Shown here: one piece after another, positions 39,690-51,974 of the stretch
Layout: every line of letters begins with the position of its first letter
Position numbering within the stretch: the first letter of the stretch is position 1
Source: Chimonanthus salicifolius
Lineage: Eukaryota > Streptophyta > Magnoliopsida > Laurales > Calycanthaceae
Length of the DNA stretch: 64,000 nt
Reading direction: 5' to 3'
Assembly: GCA_013350335.1 (NCBI GenBank)
Contig: CM023539.1
Span: 46,238,631-46,302,630, forward strand
Notes under the pieces: generated by a model
What the model saw: only the letters and a program-made list of their open reading frames with translations
What the model was told of the DNA's origin: nothing
The model's database searches: none
Made by a program: the position numbers and the translations under genes

Positions 39690-40485
39690 AGTTGTACTGT
39701 AAATAAATTAAGTCACTATCTCGTCAAAGGATAAAGCCTAGAGTTGAGGGTGTCGAAGTAGTTTCGGGTACTACTTTTCAATTTAGCTTTTGGATGTTTT
39801 AATCCGCTGTGGGACCCACCAAATGAACGAGCTTGAATGGGTTTCAACGGTTGGGTTTCAACGGTTTAGATCCGTTGAAGGTAATATGGAGGAGTTCCAA
39901 GTTGCCGGCCTTTATTTACCAGTCAAACCTTAATTTTCTAAGGAATTTGAGTCATTCTTACTCCCTTTTGTAAAGTACTAAAATGTAAAGTTGAAACTTT
40001 CTGCGCTAGTGTAAATTCCTCCATGTCATATCATCCAATGTTTTTCTATCAATAATCGGGACAACATCATTAATTTTATTACAGATTTTATCCCTGTTTT
40101 CATCCTTTATTATTAAAAATACTAATTTTCATAATATTTTAAAATGAATATATAATTTATCTATAGAAAATAACCTACATTCTAAATAAATAAAAGGGTG
40201 AAATATGGAATAAAAAATCTCTTATGTATTTGACAGGATCTATCAAATGGCATCACAAAATATTAAGAGGTAGTTCTTCTATTTTTTTTTATTTGTTTGA
40301 TAATATAGATATCCGCACCTCACACTAGAGATGAGATTAATCTCAAATATAAATGAAATATCCTGCAAGTCGCATGTATTATGTTAGTATAAGAGGAGAC
40401 GAATCCAAACCCTCTAATCTAATTCTTTTAATTTTAATAAGTAAAAGATGCTCAAAATTTTAAAATGATGTTAACGTATTTGATG
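39690..40485. other. Intergenic DNA
   Basis: Non-coding. A patch at 39790-39960 ('gtgggacccaccaaatgaac', 'ggtttcaacggtt' twice) may be a worn CRK upstream block. The rest is AT-rich. Confidence 0.35.
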
Positions 40486-40493
40486 GTTGAATT

Positions 40494-40698
40494 CAGGGGT
40501 ATAAATATCGACCGATACATATCGTATCGGCCGATCTGAAACGGTTTTAGACCAAGTGAATATCGGCTGATATGATACGAAAGCCGATATTCACAATATC
40601 GGCTGATATATCGGTCGTATCATATCGGTCGATATCGGCCGTTTAAAAAAAAAGGAGGAGAGAGAAAATTATCGGCCGATAACGTATTTTAACCCCTT
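40494..40698. mobile_element. Short hAT-type element of the TATCGGCCGATA family (205 bp)
   Basis: The left end is CAGGGGTATAAATATCG. The right end read inward is AAGGGGTTAAAATACG. The 8-bp flanks are gttgaatt (40486-40493) and attgaatt (40699-40706), 7 of 8 matching. The interior consists of many ATCGGCCGATA-type palindromes around an A9GGAGGAGAGAG tract. This is the most complete copy of the family in the window. Confidence 0.75.
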
Positions 40699-40706
40699 AT
40701 TGAATT

Positions 40707-41551
40707 AAAGATCAAGCTGGGCTTGCGCTTTGGTGCAAGGATCCTCTGGGGTTTCATAACAAATCTAAACCACTATAATGATTTTTGTATTTTCTACATT
40801 TAGGTTTAACTAAAATTAATTTTTATTTGAAACATTTTCACCAATTAATTGAGTATTATAAATATTTCATCCAATTATTTATTTTGATCTTTAGAAATTA
40901 AAGACTACTATAATTCAGCAAATATCTTGTTGAGAAGTGAGTGAAAGCTGAAATTGATTTAAGAGCTTCTCCACTCGAGTGAGAATCAAAAAGAAAAAAA
41001 AAAACTAATGATGAAACAGATAAGGACTCTTCGTCCACTCAATTAAATATTTTTAATCCAAAAAAACTACAAACGCTAAGCATTTTTTCTCACAAGAAAT
41101 AGGGCCTCATGTGGGGTTCCCTTCATGGCGAACTCAAACACTTGAATTTGTTATTTCCTTTTCTAAATTTTGAATCAATCTTTTATGACTTCGTCTAATG
41201 AGAAATGATCTTTGCACCTCCATTTTTACCCATTGTGCACCATCTTCCATGTAAAATTTTGGTTTTGCCCAAAAAATCAAAGAAGGAGGGAGAAAAGAGG
41301 AAATTTAAGTCTCCACAAAATCAAAATTTCACATAAAAGAGGTACAGAGTGGATAAAAGGTGGGGGGCGCAAAAATCACTTCCCCGTCTCATGAATGCAT
41401 TTTTACTATTGTATTAACCATGACAAATAGAAATATTTATTTAATAATTTATTTGACTAATATTTAAACTTTCAAAAAAACAATGGACTACTTATTCTTT
41501 TCCACGTCTCTTCTTTTGAAAAACACTCTTGGAAACGTTGAAATCATAAGA
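40707..41551. other. Intergenic DNA
   Basis: AT-rich with no conserved frame. A short open frame near 41212 shows no family motif. Confidence 0.4.
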
Positions 41552-41559
41552 CCCAACTC

Positions 41560-42418
41560 CAGGGCTGTCTAGAAACAAGTTGAGGTTTAAGACAAAAAAT
41601 TTAAATGGGCCTTCTTGGAGTTCATGCATAAATTCCATTCGTCAAGACGGTCTACATATGCATAGTGCATTAGTTAAAAAAAAAACTATATAATTCCTAT
41701 AGTTTTGAATAATAAAATCACCTTTAAAATTTTAAAATTATTTTTTAAACACTATGTATTTTCAAGATTTCTCAAATTGAATATCCGGACTAATTATGAT
41801 AACCTGATAAAAATATTTTAAGACTTTAAGGTCATTTGACACTCCCAAATATTTAAAACACAGAATGTTACAAATAAAGGGTATTCCTCGGCTGTGCCGA
41901 AAATACACTTCCGAAAGTCCAAAAGACTAAATGTGAAACCCGTTGAACTCCAAATTCAAAACTAAACAAATATATGAAATTTGAAAACTTATATCTTTTA
42001 AATGATTGTTTAACTGGATTTTTTTTGTTTTGAAGAAAGGACGGGATTTGGGATGGGAAAAGATCACATATTTTTGGTAAACAATCATTTGAAAGATTTA
42101 AGATTTTAAATATCACATATTTGTTCAGCTTTGAATTTGGAGTTCAACGGTTTTTACAGTTTGTTGTTTGGACTTTCGAAAGTATGTTTTTGACACAGTT
42201 GAGGAATACCCTTATTTGTAAAAGACTGTGTTTTAAACATTTGAGAGTGCCAAAAGAACTTAAAGTCTTAAAGTATTTTTATCAAGTTATCATAATTAGT
42301 CCGAATATTCAATTTGAGAAATTTTAGAAATACACAGTGCACCATGGTAAGAGGGGCCTTCATTCATCCAGGGGCCCAAGGCGACCGCCTTTCTTGACTA
42401 ATGGTCAAGACGGCCCTG
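41560..42418. mobile_element. Foldback hAT-type element, 859 bp, perfect target duplication
   Basis: The ends are CAGGGCTGTCTAGA and, read inward from the right, CAGGGCCGTCTTGA. A perfect 8-bp duplication, cccaactc, is at 41552-41559 and 42419-42426. About 240 bases on each side (roughly 41755-42000 and 42118-42345) are imperfect inverted copies of each other, so the whole element can fold into a long hairpin. No transposase. Partial open frames at 41868-42116 and 42121-42327 are the same arm read in opposite directions and are not genes. Confidence 0.88.
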
Positions 42419-42426
42419 CCCAACTC

Positions 42427-43779
42427 AAGGGTCCCAGCAGTTGATGCTGTGAACCACACACTTGGGAACTACTCCAAGGCTGTACAACCCCTCATTTCAT
42501 ATCTGAAAATGACATCATCCGCTGCTTTCATTACACGTACCAGTTTTGCTTTCGGCTTCCACCATTAGTCATCACCGGTCTGTGCCACATACTAAAAGAA
42601 GCCTTGCGGGGTGGTGGTGGGCAGTGGCACACCTTAAAAGATAGAAATTTTCTTCTCCATCCAAAACATTTTCTCGCCAAACTGACCCCAAAGTCACAAA
42701 GTTCGGTGACTTTGATGTCTCTTCTTCATCAAATGATCAAATTTGTTTTTCTCCTTCAATTAGTGGCAGTGAACAATGCCATGTTTCGGGAATGCTTAGA
42801 ATAGACTTTGGTCCATTGAATTATCCAAAAACATAAAGAGGATATCAGATTCAGAATTAGATAATTGTATATTTCTTTTCTTTTTTTTCTCAAAAAAAAG
42901 GGATTTTCATAATATGGTACTTAAGAAAATTCAAGTCTTATTAGAAAATATTTGTTATTGTTACGTGCTGCATATGTTTTCGCCGTCCAGAGGACATTAG
43001 TCAAGTCCCCTCTCATAAGAGGTTGATATTGCAAGAAAGGACACATTACCATGCGAGACCCACAAATATCAGTCGCCACCATCATAATTCAAATGGCCAA
43101 AACTTGTACACAACGAGACAAAATGGGCTAATCAAGTATGACCTTAGCTGTTTAGGCTGTATTTTTGTATGACAATGTATCCACGTCATTTAGAGCATTC
43201 GATTATCTTTGAGTATGTACAAATCTCTTTATTCATATATATTAAATAATTTTACTAGAAATGGCTTTTTAAAATAGAATAAGAATTGAACTAAACATTT
43301 TTCAATTTTAAAACTGTCAATGAAAGCAATTCGGTAGCAACTTATAATTCAAATTTAAAAATAAAATAGATGTGATTCAATTCGATGAGTATTCAAAATC
43401 TAATCAAGTCAAATGGTTTATTGGAGTTGATTGGTCCGAACTCTGAACTGTGTTTTTTTTTTTTAATCATCAGTAAAGCCATTTCAGATATGCCAAAAAA
43501 TTGAAGAAAATACAAAGACAATAATAGAAATACTAATATTTTTATTATAAAAAAGAAAAGATGTCTGCTCATATCCCTTCCCAAACATAATGACAAAAAT
43601 AAACTATGTTTCTTTTTTTTTGCCGCAGGACAGTAGGGGTAGGATCGTCACTTACCAGTGAACTTTCTATGCTTTGCGTTGGTAGACACATCACACATGC
43701 AGCAGTAGTCGACGTTGCTTTAAAAGGACCATTTTGCAGTGGCAACTGGACAGCTGAAACGTTATCTCACCCACCAGAA
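42427..43779. promoter_or_regulatory. Upstream region of the B-box microprotein gene
   Basis: No gene recognised. Near the gene, TTTAAAAG at 43719-43726 is a plausible TATA-like box about 60 bases before the ATG. A CACGTCA motif (ACGT-core bZIP site) lies at 43182-43188. In Arabidopsis, BBX30/31 are controlled by the bZIP factor HY5, so the motif is of interest, but a single 7-mer proves nothing. Confidence 0.3.
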
Positions 43780-44094
43780 ATGTGCAGTTGTAAGGAGAAG
43801 AAGAGTAAGCAGACCGACTGTAGCCGGTCAAGAATCTGCACCACTCATAGAAGACGAGGCTCGATTTCTTGCGAACTCTGCAACTCCCGGGCTACCATAT
43901 ACTGCGGACCAGATGATGCCTTTCTCTGCCGGAGCTGTGATAAACATGTCCACACAGCCAACTTCTTGGCACAAAGGCATATTAGATGTTTGCTTTGTGA
44001 AAATTGCCAAAACCTTAAGCAGAGATACGTTGTTGGTTCTTCATTTGAATTAGCTACTCCAGCAGTGGGTGATTCTATTTTTCTTTCACTTTAA
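43780..44094 (+). CDS. Single B-box microprotein, BBX30/31-like, 104 aa
   Basis: An intronless frame of 104 residues. Residues about 31-75 form one B-box: CELC, then [11 protein letters not shown], and [10 protein letters not shown] with the zinc-binding His. This matches the Arabidopsis BBX30/BBX31 (miP1b/miP1a) type, including the downstream [18 protein letters not shown] segment. There is no second B-box and no CCT domain, so it is expected to act by pairing with larger B-box proteins such as CONSTANS rather than by binding DNA itself. The C-terminus is DSIFLSL; the Arabidopsis proteins end in a PFVFL motif that recruits TOPLESS, and this ending only faintly resembles it. The frame is open upstream to an ATG at 43606, but a TATA-like box at 43719 and family length favour 43780. 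A (CT)n run follows the stop at 44097-44116. Confidence 0.88.
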   Translation: MCSCKEKKSKQTDCSRSRICTTHRRRGSISCELCNSRATIYCGPDDAFLCRSCDKHVHTANFLAQRHIRCLLCENCQNLKQRYVVGSSFELATPAVGDSIFLSL

Positions 44095-44479
44095 TCTCTC
44101 TCTCTCTCTCTCTCTCCCTTGAATGGAAAAAGGAACAAGGGATGTGTTTGTAGCACTCTAAATAGAATCATTTGAATTGGAAGTATAATATAATAGTCGT
44201 TTTTTCTGTCTTCTTGAGCATGAATTGGAAATCTAATCAGATGTGATACCATTTTACAGGCTTTTGCACCTGATTAAATTTGGGTTATTGATTTTTGCAA
44301 TGGTTTATAAAAGAAAAGAAACAATATGATTTTCTACCTACTCTAGTTGTTCGAAGCTTGCGGTAAAATTAATAACCATACGATATTGCTCAACATTCAA
44401 ATAAATCGATCCTCTAGACTAAAATAAATTGAACACAACAGAGTTCACTTTGTATTTAGGCTTTCTTTCTTTTGTATTT

Positions 44480-44620
44480 AGGGTAACAATAAGGCAGGAG
44501 GTGTTAGATTCGAGCACCGACGGTCTCATCTGGTGTGCTTTAAGGACAATGGATATCATCCGTGGGAGTTTTACGCTGGGTTTCCTACAGTTTTTCATAC
44601 GTAAATTAAAAAAAAAAAAG
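44480..44620 (+). mobile_element. tRNA-derived SINE, copy 4 (5' truncated)
   Basis: Shares the body of the GGGTGTAGCTC family: 'gaggtgttagattcgagc' (B-box), 'tctggtgtgctttaagg', 'gggagttttacgctgggtttcc', then A12 at about 44609-44620. The A-box head is replaced by unrelated DNA. Confidence 0.75.
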
Positions 44621-44910
44621 GGGATAATAATATGGAGTATTGAGTTTAATAATGAACTATTGCAGTGTCTCCACGTTATGCTGAGTCCAAATTCAGTGCA
44701 GGAAATGCATATTATGTATTTACGAAGGTAAAAATTTCAACCTCAACTAACAATATCCATCTATTTTAGGTCTTGTTTTATACTAAATAACTAATTTTAA
44801 GTGCAATTTATCTATTTTCATAACTTTATTTTAAGTGGATATAAAGTTTGGGTTAGAAAATTCTTTCAATTCGTATGTTGGTGAACTTCAACAACTATAC
44901 CATCATTTTC

Positions 44911-44943
<33 letters not shown>

Positions 44944-45964
44944 CCATTTAAAAAAAAAAACCTATACCATCATTTTATTTGGAAAAAAGAATTGAAAATA
45001 CTGCATGGAAGTCTTTTGTAGCACTTGCTGCAACAAATATGGTTACCAGACAAGTCCAAGTATCAGGAAGTTGTTGGTGCTTCCAATTAAAATTTAGCTT
45101 ATTATCTTTATTAGGGGTATTTAGGTCGATTAAAATTGACATCTTAGATGAGTGAAATTACAAAAATAATGCCCCTAATTAAGCTGATGGAGCAAATTCA
45201 AAGATTATTATGTGCTTGTGCTCGAGACCATTTTTATTTTTAGATTATATGTCATACTTCATTAAGGCTGAAGCCAAAAGAAACCTTACAAACAAAGTAT
45301 TGAACAGCTTAGTCATATATCAACTCTAGCAAATGAAAAAAAGAAAAGAAAAAGACTATAGATTAAGAAAATGCCAAATATCCACATCATTAGAAATATT
45401 TTGTCATTCGATATAAACCACACACTCCATTTCGTGGACTTCATAGTCGAAGGCCGAAGCTTCCAACTGAACAGGTTAGTATTTGATAAATGGCGATGAG
45501 ATGCTAGGCTCGTGGTGTAAAAACAAGTTCTTCAAATATGAAAGTCATTTTAAAATTTCAAATTGTTTTCCTTGCAATTTTTTCATTTTGAGTTATTTTC
45601 ATCAATCTTTTTTTAAAAATATTATTTAAGATAATCCTCATTTTGATATTTTTTATGAAAATAATTTAATGAAATATTATTGAGTTCTTATGGAATTGAA
45701 TGGAGACGTCTTAATGTAATTGATATAGTTTGTAGGGTGTTTGAGTTATTTCTCAATTTTTTTTTAAAGTATTCATAAAATATGGTCTTTCTAAAATAAT
45801 TCTCATTTTGGAATTTCTTATAAAAAATTAATGAAATGATATACAAATGTTTGTGGAATAAAATTGAAGATCTCTTAATGTAATTAATATACTTTTTAGG
45901 CCGTTTGTGTGATTTTTCTAATATTTATACAGTTTTATAAAATTCAACATTTTATGACTAAAAA
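44621..45964. other. Intergenic DNA with (TA)n tract
   Basis: AT-rich, with a dinucleotide TA run at about 44913-44942 and A10 just after. Two similar stretches near 45590-45690 and 45760-45850 ('aaaatattatt..gataat..ctcatttt') suggest an old tandem duplication. No gene. Confidence 0.45.
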
Positions 45965-46350
45965 TGTAACGACCCACCCCGAGACGGGCGCATGAATTTT
46001 ATTTTTATATACACACAATAGAAATACATATATTGCCCATATCTCAAGAGTTAGTTACAATAATGTAAATATGACTTACAACTCTTGAAGATAAAAGATT
46101 TCAAAGGAAAGTACAACTAAAAATAATTTGAAGGCATCCATGACTCAGTATCGAGTTGCCATCGCTCTAAGTCATTTCGTCCCTTCCCAACTGATACCTG
46201 AAACTGTTAGGGAGACAGATAATAAGTCCAGTAGGAGTACAGGAGCCAAAGTAAAAAGTATAGGAATTAAACATATTCTATAATATGCACAAACAGAACC
46301 ATAAATATTACATTCAAACCATCATGCGGTAATACAATACATAGAGGTCC

Positions 46351-49300
46351 TGTAATACCTCGGAATTTTTAAATCATAAATCAATGTGATATTTCCCTTA
46401 ATGATGAGGAATGAAAAGGGTTGACACTATGTATTAAGTCAAATGAGGAAATGATTAATCAAGATGTGAAATAGAAGGACGATGGAGTAATTAAGCGAAA
46501 TTTAAGAAAGACTAAATTAAGAAATGATTTAATTAAATAATTTTGAAAGTAAAGTGGAATGTAACTAATTAAATTAATTAATGGAAATTTTGGTGATTAG
46601 TTAATTGAGAGGAATTAAGAGTGGTTTAATTAAGTTATTAATTTAATTTAATAATAGTTGATGGGAGGGATTTTAATTAATGGAAATCAATTAATAATGA
46701 CTTGACGAGGTGTGGTGAGGTGTCATGCCATATGACAATAACAAGACCTCTACACACCCCTCATTTGCATTAAATGCAAAGCCACCTTTACACTTCATCC
46801 CCAACCCCTCCTTTGACTAATACAAAGAGAGAGAAATAGGCTAAGGTTGTTTCCTCTCACTTCCCTCTTTCCCATAAGGTTGTGCCCTATTTTCTTTACC
46901 CCTCTCTTGATGCTCAAGGAAACAAAGGAAAGAGAGAAGATCTAAAAGTAAGAGGAGCTTTCCTCTCCTTCTCTCCATCACTCGGTGGTACCCCCTCTTC
47001 CGTCTCCTCTCTTCTCTATCTCCGAAACTTAAGGAAGAGGAGGAAGAAACTAAAGACCAAAGAAGACAAGGAGATTAGAAGCAAGAGGGAAAAAAGAAAA
47101 CAACGAAGAAGGGAGAAAACCCCAAATCAAACCCTAGCCCTCTCCGATCCATCCACGAAATCGCCAAATCAAAGAGGTATTTAAATCCACTCTTATTTAT
47201 GCTAAAGAAATCCATTAGGAAGCTTAAAATCGGTGTATTAGGGATCTAGAGTGAGAAGAAATAAAAAAAATGGGGAAACATACAAAAATCTGAAAAATGT
47301 ACATTTACCGCGATCACCGACCGATTGGCCTCACAATAAATGTTAGTTTTTCCAATTTTTAAATCTGATATCAAGTTGACTGTCTGAGTCCTCTAGACTA
47401 TCCAAATCATACAGAATTAAGTTCTGAGCTTTAATTAAGGTCATTGTAAATTAAATTAGTAGGACAATTAATCAAGTTGAAATTAATGATACATTATTCA
47501 TGTTTGACACATGTGTACGAATGTAGAAAGAAAGAGTAATCTCGACCATGTGCATACGACTTCACGAACTATCCTCTCCACTAATCATCTTAAATCAAGT
47601 AGGTTTTCCTACTTTGTTGAGGCACATGGGTGTTCCATTATGTCTTTGTGATTTTCTTAGTGTCAATCTCCTTCAGCGGTTGGTCATCGTGCTCTAGCCA
47701 AGTGCGCATCTTGGGCGGTTTCCTTGTAGGTGTTTCGGAATATTTCTATGTCAGACATTCTGCGTGGGTGGAAAGATTGCGTCGATCTTGCTTAAGGAGT
47801 CACTGCTTGATTTCCTCTCTTTGTTAATGTTGTTTTCTTTATTTGCTCTCTATTTTGTATTTGCACCTCTGGTGCCTTTTTTATATTAATATATCAACCA
47901 TTTCTAAAAAAATTAAGATTGATTTTGGAACTACGATATTATATGATGAATATGACTATGAATAGGATGTTAGTATAACAATGAAGTTTTACACTATACG
48001 TGGTCAGTAATTTCATATGTACAAGTAAATATATTTGGAAAAATGAGGTTTTATGATAATAATCATTGAAAATGATTCCCTAAACTGATATGATGAAATA
48101 TGTTTTATAGTATTTAAAAGAAATGAGAGTGTTGTGGAAGAATCATAGGGATTATGTGATGAACCCAATGTGTCCCCTAGAAATAGTATTGAGAAGGTAT
48201 GAAACTATGAGGCATTGGAGAATAGATATTATGAATGAAAAATATGTAGTCTTATATGAATTGTATGGGGTTGAGATGGGTACTGTGATACTTGAAAACA
48301 CCCCGGAGATGTAAATAAAGTATGATATGAGCTTGGGGTTAGTAACGAAAGGAAATGGAGGTTGGTAACTTGAGTACAACCTTATAATGTAAATGAAATG
48401 TGAGTTTTGGAGGCAACACTCCACCGGTACGCAGGTTAAATTGTTGGTCATGTAAATGAAAGTCTTAGAGGCAACACTCCACTGGTTCGCCGGTTAAATT
48501 GTTGGCTATACAAAAGAAGGACTAGAAATGAGACTGAACAGTTATGAATGTGTAAGTCCCACGATGGGAGGGGTCTGAGTTAAGTATGAGCATGTTATGG
48601 GTTATAATAGAATACATGGGAAATTTAGTACTTATGTGAAATGAGAAACACAACAACGAAATAGTATTTGGAATTAAGCGAATGTTATGATAACTAAGGT
48701 GGGAAGGTGTGATGTGATATAAGTTGAGAAGGTAGGAGTTGTGTATGGTGAGGTAGATGTGGATTTGTTATTGCATATGAAATATGAAAAATACGCTTAA
48801 AAGGACTCCTAGAATGATGACGTATGAAGTAAAATGTTAAGTATTTTCTTAAAATGTTTTGGAAGGGGTATTATGAATAGTATGAAATATGATATGTTTA
48901 TGAGGAAAGGATGATGAGGATTTTCTATAAATAAAATACAAGTTATTTATGTACAATAGTATTTTGTAATATGATATGATAAGTTTATGACGATATAAAT
49001 GAGAATTTGTAATATGTAGTATGCTTTTGAATTATGAGCGTTCTATGATGGTAATTATACAATGATTTTGGAAAATGACTTTGGAGAAATGTACAACAAT
49101 AATATATGACTTGGATTTGAGAAAGTATAAGATTTGTAAAATTCGATTTTTCCTAAGTATGAAAATGTAAGTATACATATACTGATTATAATGATGCCTA
49201 GTGCATACCTATGATCGGAATTCCTACTAGGCAAGTTGACTGAGCCCATAAATTTCCCCCCTCATATTGTGTATGCAGGTTTGATGCTTTGCAAATGAGA

Positions 49301-49735
49301 TCGGATCAAATGACGGACGAATGTGAACGCGATAGATGCGAGAAAGGAGATGGAATACTTTGATTTATTCCTTTGTATTTGAGATTATCGGGAATCAATG
49401 TAATATGTGAAATGATGATGTATATGTTGGGGAAATGTAATAAATGAGACTTTGATATTTGTAAATTAAGTTTTGTACTTGACTCACTTATTGTTAGGAA
49501 CTCCTTATTTTGCTTTGAGATGTATATTGATATTCATGCAATGGAATAAATGTTTTAAATTTCCGGAGGAGAATCAAAGTGTGTGCAAATGTTTTCATGC
49601 ACACTCTAGTTGGGCCAGTCAAGGGTCAGGTCTTCGGATTCGTACTTGACTCGCATCGTGACACTCACCTCCCTCTCCGTCAAACATTCATCTTATTTTA
49701 CTCTGATAAGGGTGGTTAGAGGGAGGGGCGTTACA
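46351..49735 (+). mobile_element. Inner long solo LTR (putative Ty3-type), 3.4 kb
   Basis: Begins TGTAATACCTCGGAATTT and ends GGGAGGGGCGTTACA, parallel to the outer element but on the opposite strand. Flanks are ggtcc and agccc, 3 of 5 matching with transitions, so the duplication is doubtful. It contains a leader-like purine-rich tract (46880-47170) and a LINE-like tail (47640-47913). Two tandem 60-base units lie around 48400-48510 ('ggcaacactccac' and 'ggttaaattgttgg'). No coding domain of a retrotransposon is present. Confidence 0.55.
47640..47915 (+). mobile_element. LINE-like 3' tail inside the inner LTR
   Basis: A T/G-rich stretch with TTTGTATTTGCACCTCTGGTG, then 'attaatatatcaaccatttct' and an A7 run. 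It looks like a retroposed 3' end; no coding sequence remains. Confidence 0.4.
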
Positions 49736-51080
49736 AGCCCATCTACAACATATGGACGCACACAACTGTCACAAAACAGATGACATGGCATAATGGTCTG
49801 CCAAACAGTCAAACATACCATTTAAAAGTTAGCACTTCCAAACGTATAAATCTCAATCCAAATACTGTATCCACTACATACTTCTCTCGTATGTTCTATT
49901 ATCATAATCCACCTATTTATCTATCCATGAGTAATAGAAATCAATGCTATATGTCTCACTCATATGTCTCCGATACCGAATGGTGATAACCTCAACCCTC
50001 ACCGCAACATGACAGTGAGGTAGCCTTACATTGTAGTAGCATGACAACGTTCCTCGCCCGCCCACAAGACTTTTTGGGTCTATTGGTCTCACCCAGACCT
50101 ACAGTGAACACAGAGTCAAACACACCCTAAATCATCTGTCATATGACGTATATCAATGTCAATATTCACCAATATTCACAATAGGTTAACGTGGTTTATC
50201 TCGCACTGGCCAAAATCAACAATACACACTTGGTTTCCACAAAGCCCTATCATATCTGTTGTATAAAGACAATCATCATACACTTTATCCACAAAGACCA
50301 TATCTATTGGATCCTACAATATCACGGGATCCAATAATACACAGGATGAGATACTTACTTTATTCTCAGCTCTATTAGTACAACCAATACCTAGATTTCC
50401 CACATAAACCTAATCATATCCTGGCATAAAATAAATCCTACGATGCTCTATACAGCTGTACGAGGCCAATCATTTAAGTTGTGTAATCAAATAACATGCA
50501 TTATTCATAATCGCAAATACATAATTCACGCATCATTCACACAATTAATCACATAACATTTGCGAAGGGTATTTAATCAAGTTGACGAATCCGGTCCGAT
50601 TCTTCGAGACAAATAATTTTCAACATAAAATATTCCAGAACATTTATTAATCAGGACCATACCCACGTCGTTCTACGTATACCCAAATCACATATAAACA
50701 TAATAACACATTTTCGTCAGGCATTTAAAGAAAACAATTATACATACAATATAATCTCAAATACATGAATAACAAACGATAAACATCGCTAAAATCTCGA
50801 TATAAATATATGATAAAACAACAAAACTAAATATCAATAAGGTTCGTACTCCCTACCTCAAAGATGATGAAATTGATATCCTCCGGGAGATTTTTGCCAG
50901 AGTCTCGGCTTTCCCTCTAAAACCTACAAAAATGGCAGATACAGAAAACACTGTCGGTCGAAGTAGGAAAGAAGTTTGCAAAAGAAGAAGAGAGAAAAAT
51001 GTTTACATGAAGGATGTGCCTATCCCTTTTTATAATGGAAAAAGTAAATGGATAAACATTATCTAAAGCTTTTGGTGATG

Positions 51081-51645
51081 TTTAACGACCCGTCCCGCTA
51101 GCACAGTATTATTAGCTTTGGGCCTACACATAGGCGAGCTAATCCACTCTTCCTCCCAAAAGGCCTTATGCTAGAAAGAGGAGAGATTCCAACTTATATC
51201 AAACTTATATCCCACAGAACAAGTCTCTTCATAAATAATGTGGGACAAGTAGCGCCCAACCTGGCTACTTTTTCTCTCCCATCAATACTTACACAAACAC
51301 GGGGTATTACAATCCACCATCCTTAAGACCAAAACTGTCCCCGGCTCTGTCCACAAACACGCCCACACTCACAGGCAGAGAGTTGAACCTTTCTCTGATA
51401 CCATTTGTAACAACCTATCCCGCTAGCACAATATTGTCTACTTTGGGCCCCCACACAGGCCCGCACGACTTTACTTTGGCGAGCTAACCCACTGTTGCTC
51501 CCAAAAGGCCTTGTGCTAGAAGGATGAGGGATTTCAAATTATATCACATAGAACAACTCTCTTCATAATCAATGTGGGACAAGTAGCTCCCAACTTGGCT
51601 ACTTTTTCTCTCCCATCAATGATTACACAAACACGGGGCATTACA
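51081..51645 (-). mobile_element. Complete TRIM retroelement, 565 bp
   Basis: The LTRs are 51081-51311 and 51406-51645, clearly alike along their length. On the minus strand the 5' LTR runs from TGTAATGCCCCGTG to GGTTGTTACA. Two bases later comes ATGGTATCAGAG, a primer-binding site complementary to initiator tRNA-Met (plus 51393-51403). The internal region is only 94 bases. A perfect 5-bp target duplication, tgatg, is at 51076-51080 and 51646-51650. It is inserted in the outer solo LTR. No coding capacity; movement would need enzymes from a full retrotransposon. Confidence 0.88.
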
Positions 51646-51974
51646 TGATGCTTATCCAAAACATTATCTTTGATTTTTATCTAAAACATTATTTTTTATG
51701 TTTATCTAAAACATTATATTTGATGTTTATCCAAAACATTATCTTTGAAGTTTATCCAAAATATTATTTAAAACAAATAAAGTTTAGATATTTACAGTTT
51801 TACCCATCCAACTTCGCTAGCCGGATCCAAGAGCTATCGAGATCTGATTGGGCCAAACTTGGATTTTTCAAAAATCTCAATCCGTAATCAACATGATTAA
51901 CGGATAACAAAACATGTTTATTTGCACAAAATCACACATTTAGGCCTAATTTTGGGTCAGGGTATTACAAAAAA

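Larger units (their letters stand above)
45965..51969 (-). mobile_element. Outer long solo LTR (putative Ty3-type), interrupted
   Basis: On the minus strand the element begins TGTAATACCCTGACCC at 51969 and ends GGGTGGGTCGTTACA at 45965, the same form as the inner element. It is flanked by aaaaa on both sides (45960-45964 and 51970-51974), a weak duplication because it is homopolymeric. The two outer arms total about 2.6 kb including a 565-bp TRIM. A TATA-like TTATAAAAAG and a leader-like stretch (minus strand, about 51030-50900) fit an LTR promoter. No gag or pol is visible. The Ty3/Tekay-Del-like assignment is inferred from length and ends. Confidence 0.55.

Noticed and set aside
41868..42327. 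Two similar predicted small proteins on opposite strands
   Set aside because: They are the two arms of one inverted-repeat hAT element read outward, not genes.
43606..43779. 58-residue N-terminal extension of the B-box protein
   Set aside because: The frame is open, but it has no family similarity. A TATA-like box at 43719 would place transcription start after it, and BBX30/31-type proteins begin near the MCxC position.
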